DNA of 64,000 nt from an uncultured Clostridia bacterium. GTDB lineage: Bacteria; Bacillota; Clostridia; Lachnospirales; CAG-274. The notes beneath the pieces were generated by a model that was not told the origin of the DNA, made no database searches, and worked only from the letters and a program-made list of their open reading frames with translations. This document shows, piece by piece, positions 1-6,500 of the stretch (positions are counted from its first letter, which is position 1; each line of letters opens with the position of its first letter). The position numbers and the translations under genes are program-made. The stretch lies in NCBI GenBank assembly GCA_944384235.1, contig CALWSP010000022.1, positions 1 to 64,000 on the forward strand, written 5' to 3'.

Positions 1-126
1 AAGGTTAACGGGAAAGATGTTAGCAGCATTAAAATTAGGAACACTAATTTTTTGAAAGTTAGGGAGCTTGCAAAGGTTTTAGGGTTAGAGGTTAAGTATG
101 AAAACGGGGAGATTTTTATTGAGTAG
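1..126 (+). CDS. C-terminal fragment of a stalk-domain (copper amine oxidase N-like) protein
   Basis: The window opens inside a gene; frame 1 reads 41 codons to a TAG at 124-126. The residues run VNGKDVSSIKIRN, then FLKVRELAKVLG, then a short charged beta end. This alternation (a VNG turn, an 'R-x-L-A-x-x-L-G' helix, then V-x-Y-x-x-G-x-I-x-I) is typical of the last repeat of the cell-surface stalk domain PF07833, also present in the gene at 3832. The N-terminal part and function lie outside the window, so only the C-terminal domain can be named. It is followed at once by a terminator. Confidence 0.6.
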   Translation, partial: KVNGKDVSSIKIRNTNFLKVRELAKVLGLEVKYENGEIFIE

Positions 127-127
127 G

Positions 128-160
128 GGGTTGTTCTTTGAGGGACAACCCTTTTATTTT
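128..160 (+). terminator. Rho-independent terminator after the stalk-domain fragment
   Basis: GGGTTGT (128-134) pairs with ACAACCC (145-151) around a short loop and is followed by TTTTATTTTTTT. It starts two bases after the stop codon. Confidence 0.85.
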
Positions 161-328
161 TTTAGAAATTTTTTAGTATTTATAAAATATTTATTTTATG
201 TTATAATTAAGTTATTATTTTTTTAAATATTCTTTTAATATTAATATTTAATGATAATTAAGGGAAAAATATAAAAAGATGTAATTAGGCAAATTTTATT
301 TTTATATATTAAATTGAGGTGATGTTAA

Positions 329-484
329 ATGACTGATATTGCAAAAGTAGGTAATACAACGTTAGTTTTTAATGACGATAATGCTGACCCTGAGAAAGCT
401 GAGGAGATATTAAGGCGAATAGGAGAGATTTATTTTAATGACTTATTGCAGCAAAAATTGTTACAGCAAGAGAAAAATAAATAA
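329..484 (+). CDS. Small acidic protein of unknown function (51 aa)
   Basis: The ATG at 329 follows a GAGGTGATG Shine-Dalgarno-like stretch at 316-324; the frame ends TAA at 482-484. The product begins MTDIAKVGNTTLVFNDDNAD, continues as a predicted helix PEKAEEILRRIGEIYFNDLL and ends in a Gln/Lys-rich tail. I recognise no family. The well-placed ribosome site and amphipathic helix favour a real small gene over chance. Small proteins of this style are common in phage- or element-derived DNA of Clostridia, which fits the accessory surroundings, but that link is inference. Confidence 0.55.
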   Translation: MTDIAKVGNTTLVFNDDNADPEKAEEILRRIGEIYFNDLLQQKLLQQEKNK

Positions 485-796
485 AGTATTTTAGATAATA
501 AAAAATGTAAGAATGAAGATTGTTGGTAATTCTATAAGGTCGTTTGTATGCATAAAAAAGTATAAAAATGGGTGGACTGTTACAATTTATTATAAAAATA
601 GACTAAGAATTTGATTATTATTAGAAGATGAAAATGATAAATAATAAGGCTTGGGGCATATAATTAGTAATATTTTTATTTAAATTTATATGTTTTGTTT
701 CTTTTGGAGGTGCTAATTTGATAGCACCTTTTTTTTATTGCAAAAAAAATACTATTATGATAACATTATATTATAATACAGTAAGGAGGTTATTAT
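485..796. other. 312-base gap between the 51-aa gene and the ATPase gene
   Basis: This AT-rich stretch holds one possible 33-codon frame at 513-614 (MKIVGNSIRSFVCIKKYKNG..., ending RLRI) that lacks a convincing ribosome site, and the terminator at 709-737. The ATPase ribosome site (AAGGAGG, 783-789) lies at its end. I see no RNA gene and no clear promoter with both boxes. Confidence 0.5.
709..737 (+). terminator. Rho-independent terminator upstream of the ATPase gene
   Basis: GGTGCTA (709-715) pairs with TAGCACC (722-728) around ATTTGA, followed directly by nine T residues. It insulates the ATPase gene from upstream transcription, although no sizeable gene precedes it closely. Confidence 0.85.
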
Positions 797-2260
797 ATGT
801 TATTTAGAGATTATAAAATAGGTTTTGCAGATGCCGAAAAAGAATACTTACGAACGCCTGAAATATTTAAAGATGCCTTTTTTGATGTTAATAAAATTTT
901 AGATGAGCTTATTAATAAATATGCGTTTATGTTGATTGGGAAAAAGGGTGTAGGGAAAACTGCATATAATGCTAAATTACAATCATTATCTGATGAAAAT
1001 GATAATTTTTTTGTAGAGCCTATGAAGCTTAATGATTTTGAATTTACTACTTTTGCTAAAATTAAATTAGATAGCAATTTATCTGGGACCAAGAAATATA
1101 AACATTCGTGGGAATTTATAATTTTACATAAGTTATATAATATATTATTTACTAAAATGAAATATGGCGAAAATACATATATTAATGAAAGAATTAGCTT
1201 TTTAGATAAAATCGGCTTTCCTATAAATTTGGACTATAAAGAGAATACTAAAATGCTATCAAAACTAAAAATAGGAAATAATATAGTGAGTTTTGATTTA
1301 GAATTTGAAAATAAATTTAAAGTTAAACCAATAACTTATCTTGAAAGAATAAGCACGATAAATCAATACTTAATTGATGGATTAAATGGTACATCTATTT
1401 ATTTTGATAATGATAAAATTTTTCTCACAATTGATGGTGTTGATGATATTTTGAGATTAAAAAATTTTAAAAATGAGATAATATTAGGTTTAATTCGTAG
1501 TATAGACAATCTAAATGTAAATTTTGAAAAAAATAAAGCTCCGATAAAAATTATATTATTAATAAGAGAGGATATTGTAAATCAATTGACAGATCCAGAT
1601 TTAGCCAAGATAAAAAGAGATGGGTCAATATTATTAGATTGGAGCAGGAATTTAGACGGACTAAAAAAACTTGTTAATTTAAGATTTAAATTATCTGGTG
1701 TAGGCGAAGATGTGGCTGAAGTCTGGTGGAAAACTATTTTTCCGAAATATATAAAAAATAAAGATTCATGGGAATATATTTTAGATTATACGCTATATAG
1801 ACCAAGAGATATTTTACAGTTTCTTAAAACTTGTCAAACATTGTATCCAGATAAAGAAAACTTAGTTTATTCAGATATTCAAAGTGTATTAAATGAGTAC
1901 TCAACAAATTATTTTATAGAAGAAATGAAAAATGAATTAACTGGATTTATAAGAGACGATTTAATTATAGCATTGCCAACAATTCTACAGAAGTTAGGCT
2001 CTAGGTCTTTTTTCTTGGGTAAATTTTATGAAATAGCAATACAACAACCTACAATAAAAAATTTGAATATTGACGAAGTAAAATCGTTGCTTATGCTATT
2101 ATATACGGTTGGGTATGTTGGACAGTTACATCATAATAATAGAAAAGGTAATGCATCTGTTATATTTAAATATAGAACCCCAAGAGTTAATATAGATTAT
2201 TCGTTGAAGTTTATAACGCACAGGGGGTTATTTAAAGGACTTGGAATTGCAGATGGCTGA
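797..2260 (+). CDS. P-loop ATPase of the Sll1717 type
   Basis: 487 aa starting at ATG 797 behind AAGGAGG. The N-terminus FRDYKIGFADAEKE followed by a Walker A loop GKKGVGKT (residues 48-55) matches what I recall of the 'P-loop ATPase, Sll1717 family'. A Walker-B-like strand IFLTIDGVDD sits at 208-217, and a later LLIREDIVNQL segment resembles the sensor strand of STAND/AAA-type ATPases. The C-terminal third is helical and may hold a winged helix; there are no membrane segments. The gene stands alone between two strong terminators. Relatives are often found in accessory or mobile DNA and a defence role is possible, but nothing here proves it. Family call fairly sure; cellular role unknown. Confidence 0.75.
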   Translation: MLFRDYKIGFADAEKEYLRTPEIFKDAFFDVNKILDELINKYAFMLIGKKGVGKTAYNAKLQSLSDENDNFFVEPMKLNDFEFTTFAKIKLDSNLSGTKKYKHSWEFIILHKLYNILFTKMKYGENTYINERISFLDKIGFPINLDYKENTKMLSKLKIGNNIVSFDLEFENKFKVKPITYLERISTINQYLIDGLNGTSIYFDNDKIFLTIDGVDDILRLKNFKNEIILGLIRSIDNLNVNFEKNKAPIKIILLIREDIVNQLTDPDLAKIKRDGSILLDWSRNLDGLKKLVNLRFKLSGVGEDVAEVWWKTIFPKYIKNKDSWEYILDYTLYRPRDILQFLKTCQTLYPDKENLVYSDIQSVLNEYSTNYFIEEMKNELTGFIRDDLIIALPTILQKLGSRSFFLGKFYEIAIQQPTIKNLNIDEVKSLLMLLYTVGYVGQLHHNNRKGNASVIFKYRTPRVNIDYSLKFITHRGLFKGLGIADG

Positions 2261-2281
2261 TATTTTTTTAATATAAAATAA

Positions 2282-2328
2282 AAAAGTTGGACTTTTCGGA
2301 CGAGCCTGTCAAAAGTCCAACTTTTATT
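2282..2328 (+). terminator. Long perfect-stem terminator after the ATPase gene
   Basis: AAAAGTTGGACTTTT (2282-2296) and AAAAGTCCAACTTTT (2311-2325) are exact inverted copies, 15 bp, around a 14-base loop. The U-tract is symmetrical, so the element could stop transcription from either side. Confidence 0.85.
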
Positions 2329-2360
2329 GCAATCATATAATTGCAATACAAACGTTTGTA
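2326..2360. promoter_or_regulatory. Cluster of short palindromes, candidate protein-binding region
   Basis: ATTGCAAT, itself a perfect palindrome, occurs at 2326-2333 and again at 2340-2347, centres 14 bases apart. The second copy runs into TACAAACGTTTGTA (2347-2360), a perfect 14-bp palindrome. No gene overlaps. The cluster lies between the ATPase terminator and the promoter at 2518 in an otherwise featureless AT-rich gap (2361-2517). Function is inferred only from symmetry. Confidence 0.4.
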
Positions 2361-2517
2361 ATTTTATTATATGTAGTTAAGTAATAAATATTACTTCTTT
2401 CAATTATATTATATATTAATAATTAAAAAAAATCAATATTAATTTTTTGAAATAATAAATATTTACTCTTTTAATCTTCTGTATTTTTTGAAAATTAATA
2501 AAAAAATAAAAAAAGGG

Positions 2518-2546
2518 TTGACATACTAGCGTAAGTATGTTATAAT
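2518..2546 (+). promoter_or_regulatory. Consensus sigma-A promoter with an internal palindromic operator
   Basis: TTGACA (2518-2523), 17 bases, TATAAT (2541-2546): a perfect consensus. The spacer is almost entirely an inverted repeat, ACATACT (2521-2527) / AGTATGT (2534-2540) around AGCGTA. A dimeric repressor bound here would block RNA polymerase. The ribbon-helix-helix protein encoded at 2928 in the same transcript is the obvious candidate for autoregulation (inference). Confidence 0.8.
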
Positions 2547-2569
2547 ATAAATATAAGGAGGTGAGAAAT

Positions 2570-2674
2570 ATGAAAATAAAAAAGAAAACAATAAAAAACC
2601 TGTTTACTTTCTTGTTACGAACAATAATTACAGCCATCATAACTAGTATAGTAAACAGGTATATAAATGGATAG
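2570..2674 (+). CDS. 34-aa basic-hydrophobic peptide, possible membrane peptide or toxin
   Basis: ATG 2570 follows a very strong ribosome site AAGGAGGTGAG (2555-2565) and the consensus promoter at 2518; TAG ends the frame at 2672-2674. The peptide has a Lys-rich start (MKIKKKTIKN), a hydrophobic helix (LFTFLLRTIITAIITSIV) and a polar end (NRYING). That layout resembles small membrane-active peptides such as type I toxins, but I recognise no named family. The coding region carries a 10-bp inverted repeat (2599-2608 with 2650-2659) that can fold the mRNA. Perfect expression signals support translation; function is unknown. Confidence 0.6.
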   Translation: MKIKKKTIKNLFTFLLRTIITAIITSIVNRYING

Positions 2675-2700
2675 GGGGTATACCCCTCTATCTTATTTAA
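2670..2700 (+). terminator. Weak hairpin/attenuator after the 34-aa peptide
   Basis: GATAGGGGG (2670-2678) pairs with CCCC-T-CTATC (2683-2692) around TATA with one bulged T, followed by TTATTTAATTA rather than a clean T-run. It overlaps the stop codon. It may attenuate transcription between the peptide and the downstream genes. Confidence 0.4.
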
Positions 2701-2740
2701 TTATATCATAAATATAAAAAAAAACAAGGAGTAATTTAAT

Positions 2741-2926
2741 ATGAAAAAAGTTTTTTTATTTTTGGATAAATTAATTACAATTATTAACATAATATTATTT
2801 TTTGTGTTAATATATATAATTTGCTATAAGGGCGTTTCATTAGAATTGATATTAGCCTTTGTAGTTAATATAATTATGATTATTTTAGGAATAAAAAATA
2901 TTTTAAACAAAGGAAAGGATTTTTAA
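2741..2926 (+). CDS. Small two-helix membrane protein (61 aa), unknown function
   Basis: ATG 2741 is preceded by AAGGAG. The protein is almost wholly hydrophobic: one membrane helix around residues 13-29 (IINIILFFVLIYII) and a second around 36-52 (LILAFVVNIIMIILG), with short charged ends (KKVF..., NKGKDF). It ends one base before the start of the ribbon-helix-helix gene, so the two are probably co-translated from the 2518 promoter. Comparable small membrane proteins occur in mobile elements. I recognise no family and cannot assign a function. Confidence 0.6.
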   Translation: MKKVFLFLDKLITIINIILFFVLIYIICYKGVSLELILAFVVNIIMIILGIKNILNKGKDF

Positions 2927-2927
2927 A

Positions 2928-3110
2928 ATGGCAACATCTACAGAGGTAAAAAGAAGATATAACGAAAAGACATATAGCAGGTGGTTTGTGTCTTTGAGAA
3001 ACGAGGTGTTTGAAGAAATAGAAAAGATTAGAGAGGAAACGGGCTTGAGCAGGGCTGAATTTTTGAAAATGCTTGTTAGAGAGAAATATGGGGTAGAGTT
3101 TGAAAAGTAA
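2928..3110 (+). CDS. Ribbon-helix-helix (CopG/Arc-like) DNA-binding protein, 60 aa
   Basis: ATG 2928 follows an AAAGGAAAGGAT ribosome site and lies one base after the preceding stop. After a basic N-terminus (STEVKRRYNEKTY) comes the short strand SRWFVSLRNEVFEEIEKI, then the helix-turn-helix segment of the fold, EETGLSRAEFLKMLVREKYG. The 'GLSRAEFLxxLV' pattern is typical of RHH proteins with CopG/MetJ/Arc fold, which bind palindromic operators as dimers. The palindrome inside the operon's own promoter (2521-2540) is a natural target. It may be an antitoxin or an element's copy-number regulator, but no recognised toxin is next to it. Confidence 0.75.
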   Translation: MATSTEVKRRYNEKTYSRWFVSLRNEVFEEIEKIREETGLSRAEFLKMLVREKYGVEFEK

Positions 3111-3133
3111 ATTAAATATCTGAGAAGTTAAAT

Positions 3134-3162
3134 AAAGCACCTAAGATGTTAGGTGCTTTTTA
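3134..3162 (+). terminator. Terminator of the RHH module
   Basis: AAAGCACCTAA (3134-3144) pairs perfectly with TTAGGTGCTTT (3149-3159) around GATG, then TTTT. It lies where the truncated cotJC frame, read on the opposite strand, runs out. Confidence 0.85.
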
Positions 3163-3275
3163 TATATGGTATTACTATTTGCACCACCAAATTGAGTGAT
3201 TATTAAGTTTGCTAGTTTTGGGTTTGTTTGTTTAATTTTAACAGGGAATTCAAGTTTTTTCTCATAAATAAACAT
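3141..3275 (-). pseudogene. cotJC: Truncated cotJC (manganese-catalase-like spore coat protein)
   Basis: The minus-strand frame starts with ATG 3275 immediately after the cotJB stop. Its first 33 residues (MFIYEKKLEFPVKI..., then ...LANLIITQFGGAN) match the conserved N-terminus of CotJC. Identity then stops abruptly near 3177: the next residues, SNTIYKKHLTS, are read through unrelated DNA including the terminator of the neighbouring RHH module. CotJC is normally about 190-200 aa with a ferritin-like dimanganese fold; no metal ligands remain here. The loss abuts the 2.5-3.16 kb module, suggesting that acquisition of the module or a deletion removed the rest. A functional cotJC could exist elsewhere. 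Confidence 0.8.
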
Positions 3276-3551
3276 TTATTTATCCTCCTTTATTTCAAAG
3301 TTTGCTTCTTTCTTCCAAGGCCAAGGATTATCAACCCAATTAAACCTATCGCTATGGTTATAAGACCTGAAAGAGAAAAGAGAGCCATACTGTTTTTCGT
3401 ACTGACTTCTTAGCATATCGCCTTCTTTTATTACTTCGTTATATTTTTCTAAAGCTTCTTTATCATTTGGGTGTGTATCTAAAAACAGCTGTAAATCAAC
3501 TGCCATAAAATCCAAGGCAGTAAGTGCCTTTAACATTTCCATTTTTGACAT
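3276..3551 (-). CDS. cotJB: Spore coat protein CotJB
   Basis: 91 aa, ATG 3551, with a GGAG-type site in the cotJA-cotJB gap. Hallmarks of CotJB are present: LKALTALDFMAVDLQLFLDTHP-type helix, 'HPNDKEALEKYN', 'YEKQYG' and the C-terminal WVDNPWPWKKE tryptophan-rich end. The protein is part of the inner spore coat assembled in the mother cell. It sits in the usual order cotJA-cotJB-cotJC, and its stop codon touches the cotJC start codon, so the operon was once complete. In Bacillus the operon is controlled by sigma-E; I see no site here clear enough to call. Confidence 0.92.
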   Translation of the reverse strand: MSKMEMLKALTALDFMAVDLQLFLDTHPNDKEALEKYNEVIKEGDMLRSQYEKQYGSLFSFRSYNHSDRFNWVDNPWPWKKEANFEIKEDK

Positions 3552-3560
3552 AATAGCCTC

Positions 3561-3710
3561 CTATTTATTTAATTCTGGGAAAATTGTTCCTTCTTTTAGT
3601 GCCTGATATGGCTCATAAAGTTTACATATTTTTTGGAATGGCACATAAGCCATTGCTAATTGAGATGGATAAATTGGCGTTTCATAAGCTACACACTTAT
3701 TTTCTGTCAT
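3561..3710 (-). CDS. cotJA: Spore coat-associated protein CotJA
   Basis: 49 aa, starting at ATG 3710 behind AAGGAGGTGATTAT and ending TAG at 3561-3563. It has the CotJA core: 'QLAMAYVPFQ', 'YEPYQALKEGTIFPEL'. It is the first gene of the cotJ operon and is separated from cotJB by 9 bases. CotJA is needed for incorporation of CotJC into the coat in Bacillus; here its partner is truncated, so its present role is uncertain. Confidence 0.9.
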   Translation of the reverse strand: MTENKCVAYETPIYPSQLAMAYVPFQKICKLYEPYQALKEGTIFPELNK

Positions 3711-3777
3711 ATAATCACCTCCTTGTTTACTATAATATATGAATATAGGCTGGATTTGGTGATGTATAAAATATGTG

Positions 3778-3806
3778 TTGAATAAAAGAGGATTATATGT
3801 TAAAAT
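3778..3806 (+). promoter_or_regulatory. Sigma-A-type promoter for the stalk-domain gene
   Basis: TTGAAT (3778-3783), 17 bases, TAAAAT (3801-3806), about 25 bases upstream of the ATG at 3832. Spacing is ideal and each box has one or two mismatches. Confidence 0.65.
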
Positions 3807-3831
3807 AAATTGATAAGGAGTGGTTTATTTA

Positions 3832-4680
3832 ATGAAAAGACTTATTTGTATTTGTTTTTTTGTTTTGAGTTTTGCTTTTATGGCAAATTTTTGTTTTGCT
3901 GAAACCCAAAAGCAAGAAATTAAAGTGTTTTTAAATGGTAATGAAGTTTATTTTCATAATGCTAAGCCAACTGTTGTTGACAGAAGAACTTTAATACCTT
4001 TAAGAGGTGTTTTTGAAAAAATGGGCTACAATATAGAGTGGAACGGAGAAAACAAGTCTTCAACTTTATCAAACAATGTTCAGAGCATTGTTGTAAAAAA
4101 CGGTTATAGTAGTATGTTAGTGAACGGGCAAAGCGTTAAGCTAGATGTTCCTGCTAAAATTATTGACGACCATTTTATGATTCCAATTAGAGCTGTTGCA
4201 GAGTCAACTGGTGCAAATGTTAGTTGGGACGGCATTAAAAAACATATTTATATAACTATGGTTGACAAAGACCAAGTTACTTATTTTGTTGATGATTATG
4301 TTAGAGCATATGACGGAATAATGGACTGTGTTGAGCACATTGAAAATCTTTTTACTACACTTAGCGGATTAACTGACTCTAATTACAGCAGTCAAATGGA
4401 AGTTTTGGCACACCAAGTAGAAGAAGCTAAGGCTTGTGCTGTTGAAATTGCTTTAGAATTGGAAGAAATTTCACCTACAACAGAATATGCTTTATATTAT
4501 GATTACACTAAAACTGCCATATATGACACTATTGAGCTTTGTGCTTTAGTTGAAGATATGATAAATGGCGGTTTAACATATTCAGAAGCTAATGATTTAA
4601 TTTTAGACCTTAGTATTAAGGCACAACAGTTAAATTACGATTTAGCTGAGAATATGAATGGTTTAGATTTTGGAGAGTAG
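3832..4680 (+). CDS. Secreted stalk-domain (copper amine oxidase N-like) protein
   Basis: 282 aa from ATG 3832, 11 bases after AAGGAG; an in-frame GTG at 3820 is rejected because it overlaps the ribosome site. A signal peptide (MKRLICICFFVLSFAFMANFCFA) is followed by two repeats of the stalk fold: 'VVDRRTLIPLRGVFEKMG' with 'IEWNG', and 'DDHFMIPIRAVAESTGANVSWDG'. This PF07833 pattern occurs in many clostridial cell-surface proteins and does not imply an oxidase. The C-terminal 130 residues are helical and acidic with no recognised domain. Probably cell-wall associated or secreted. Its fold matches the fragment at the window start. Confidence 0.85.
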   Translation: MKRLICICFFVLSFAFMANFCFAETQKQEIKVFLNGNEVYFHNAKPTVVDRRTLIPLRGVFEKMGYNIEWNGENKSSTLSNNVQSIVVKNGYSSMLVNGQSVKLDVPAKIIDDHFMIPIRAVAESTGANVSWDGIKKHIYITMVDKDQVTYFVDDYVRAYDGIMDCVEHIENLFTTLSGLTDSNYSSQMEVLAHQVEEAKACAVEIALELEEISPTTEYALYYDYTKTAIYDTIELCALVEDMINGGLTYSEANDLILDLSIKAQQLNYDLAENMNGLDFGE

Positions 4681-4690
4681 AGAGGTTTGT

Positions 4691-5647
4691 ATGGACAAAA
4701 ACAAGTGTTGTAACAAAGACAGAGGTATTGGAGGGCAGGCTGTTATTGAGGGCGTTATGATGAGAGGTAAAAATATGTACGCTCTATCAGTTAGAACTCC
4801 TGACAAAAGTATTAAAACTGTTAAAGAAAAAATTAAGCCAGCTAGTGAAAAATATAGTTTTTTAAAATGGCCTATTATAAGAGGTGTTGTAGCTTTTGTG
4901 GACTCTCTTGTTACGGGTATGAAAGTTACTATGAAATCGGCTGAGTTAGCTGGGCTTGATGACATTGAATATGACAAAGAGAGCAAATTTGAAAGATGGC
5001 TTGAAAAAAAGTTTGGTGACAAGCTAGCTGATTATTTAATTTATTTTAGTGTTTGTATTTCTATTATTTTTTGTGTTGCTCTTTTTATTGTTTTACCTAC
5101 GTTATTAGGTGGCTTAATTAACAACAGTTTTTTAGGTGGCAACGTGTCTACAAGAGGTGCTATTGAAAGTGTTATTAAAATTATTATATTTTTAGGATAT
5201 ATGATTTTAATTTCTCAAATGAAAGACATTAAAAGGGTTTTTATGTACCACGGGGCCGAACACAAAACAATTAACTGTTTTGAAAGCGGAAAAGAATTGA
5301 CTATTGAAAATGTTAGAAATTCTACTAGATTTCACAAAAGGTGTGGCACTAGTTTTCTTGTTATTGTTTTAATTATTAGTATAATTGTGTTCTTTTTTGT
5401 TCCTTTTACTAATGTTATGACAAGAATTATTGCTAGGTTATTATTATTGCCTGTTATTTCTGGGCTTTCTTACGAAGTTATTAAATGGGCTGGAAAGCAC
5501 GACAATTTTATTGTAAACTTAGTTAGTGCACCAGGTGTTGCAACTCAAATTATTACTACAAAAGAGCCTGACGATGAAATGATTGAAGTGGCTATTAAGT
5601 CGTTAAAGGCTGTATTAGATGAGGAGAGTCAAAATGACAATAAGTGA
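4691..5647 (+). CDS. yqhQ: DUF1385 / YqhQ-family membrane protein
   Basis: 318 aa. ATG 4691 is 5 bases after an AGAGAGG site; upstream TTG codons in frame overlap the preceding gene. The N-terminus GIGGQAVIEGVMMRG is the family signature, followed by FVDSLVTGMK, several membrane helices (about residues 110-140, 160-180, 220-260) and the conserved motif 'YHGAEHKTINCFE' plus 'TRFHKRCGTSFL'. The His/Glu/Cys residues have led to the idea of a metal-dependent enzyme, but no reaction is established. Placement directly before prmC and prfA is common in Clostridia and suggests co-transcription: its last 14 bases overlap prmC. Confidence 0.88.
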   Translation: MDKNKCCNKDRGIGGQAVIEGVMMRGKNMYALSVRTPDKSIKTVKEKIKPASEKYSFLKWPIIRGVVAFVDSLVTGMKVTMKSAELAGLDDIEYDKESKFERWLEKKFGDKLADYLIYFSVCISIIFCVALFIVLPTLLGGLINNSFLGGNVSTRGAIESVIKIIIFLGYMILISQMKDIKRVFMYHGAEHKTINCFESGKELTIENVRNSTRFHKRCGTSFLVIVLIISIIVFFFVPFTNVMTRIIARLLLLPVISGLSYEVIKWAGKHDNFIVNLVSAPGVATQIITTKEPDDEMIEVAIKSLKAVLDEESQNDNK

Positions 5648-6473
5648 AGTTATTAATAAGATAAGTTCAAATTTTAAGGTTGTTAATGTTGAAAACCCTA
5701 AACTTGATAGCCAGCTTATTGTGGGAAATGTTTTAAAGATGGACAGAGCAATGCTTTTGACTTACCCTGAAAAAGAAATATCAGATGATGAATATGAAAA
5801 AATTATGGAAATGGCTAAAAAAAGAATGTTAAGAGAGCCAATTCAATATATAATTGGCCAATGTGAGTTTATGGGGCTTGATTTTTATGTGAATGAAAAC
5901 ACTCTTATTCCTAGAAACGACACTGAGGTATTAGTTGAAAAAGCTATTGAAGTTATTAAAAGCGAAAAATATTTAAATGGTCTTGACATTGGAACTGGTT
6001 CAGGGTCGATAGCTGTTAGTGTTGCAAAATATAGCAAGATTCAAATGACGGCTATTGATATATCTGAAAAAGCTATTGAAGTTGCTAAAAAAAATGCAGA
6101 AAGAAACGAAGTTAAAATTGATTTTATTTTAAGCAATTTATTTGAAAATGTAGAGGGTAAGTTTGATATAATATTATCTAACCCGCCGTATATTGAAACA
6201 GATGTTATTGAAACTCTTGAGCCTGAAGTTAGGGCTTATGAGCCAAAGACTGCTTTAGATGGCGGTAAAGACGGACTTATTTTTTACAGAGAAATTGTTG
6301 AAAAATGTTCAAAGTATATTAACAAAGGTGGAAGTATCATATTTGAAATTGGTTACAACCAAGGCAAGCAGGTGGCGTCTTTATTAGAAGATAATTTTAA
6401 TTTTGAAAAAGTTGAAGTTTTAAAAGACCTTGCAGGTTTGGATAGGGTTGTTATTGGTTACAAATTGTGCTAA
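5634..6473 (+). CDS. prmC: Peptide chain release factor N5-glutamine methyltransferase PrmC
   Basis: 279 aa. I choose ATG 5634 because GAGGAG lies 7 bases upstream; an ATG at 5619 overlaps that site. An N-terminal helical release-factor-binding domain precedes the SAM-binding loop GLDIGTGSGSIA (residues 116-127) and the catalytic NPPY motif (183-186). PrmC methylates the Gln of the GGQ motif of release factors; its main substrate RF1 is encoded directly downstream at 6501, and GGQ is present there. The gene overlaps yqhQ by 14 bases, so translation is probably coupled. Confidence 0.95.
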   Translation: MTISEVINKISSNFKVVNVENPKLDSQLIVGNVLKMDRAMLLTYPEKEISDDEYEKIMEMAKKRMLREPIQYIIGQCEFMGLDFYVNENTLIPRNDTEVLVEKAIEVIKSEKYLNGLDIGTGSGSIAVSVAKYSKIQMTAIDISEKAIEVAKKNAERNEVKIDFILSNLFENVEGKFDIILSNPPYIETDVIETLEPEVRAYEPKTALDGGKDGLIFYREIVEKCSKYINKGGSIIFEIGYNQGKQVASLLEDNFNFEKVEVLKDLAGLDRVVIGYKLC

Positions 6474-6500
6474 AATAAAGTATTATGGAGGTTCTTTATT

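Noticed and set aside
513..614. 33-codon frame between the 51-aa gene and the ATPase gene
   Set aside because: No ribosome site and no recognisable protein features; kept only as a remark in the gap entry.
2571..3162. Classic type II toxin-antitoxin pair for the RHH module
   Set aside because: The RHH protein is antitoxin-like, but neither neighbouring protein resembles a known type II toxin (RelE, MazF, PIN, Fic); the partner is a membrane protein, so the label is not justified.
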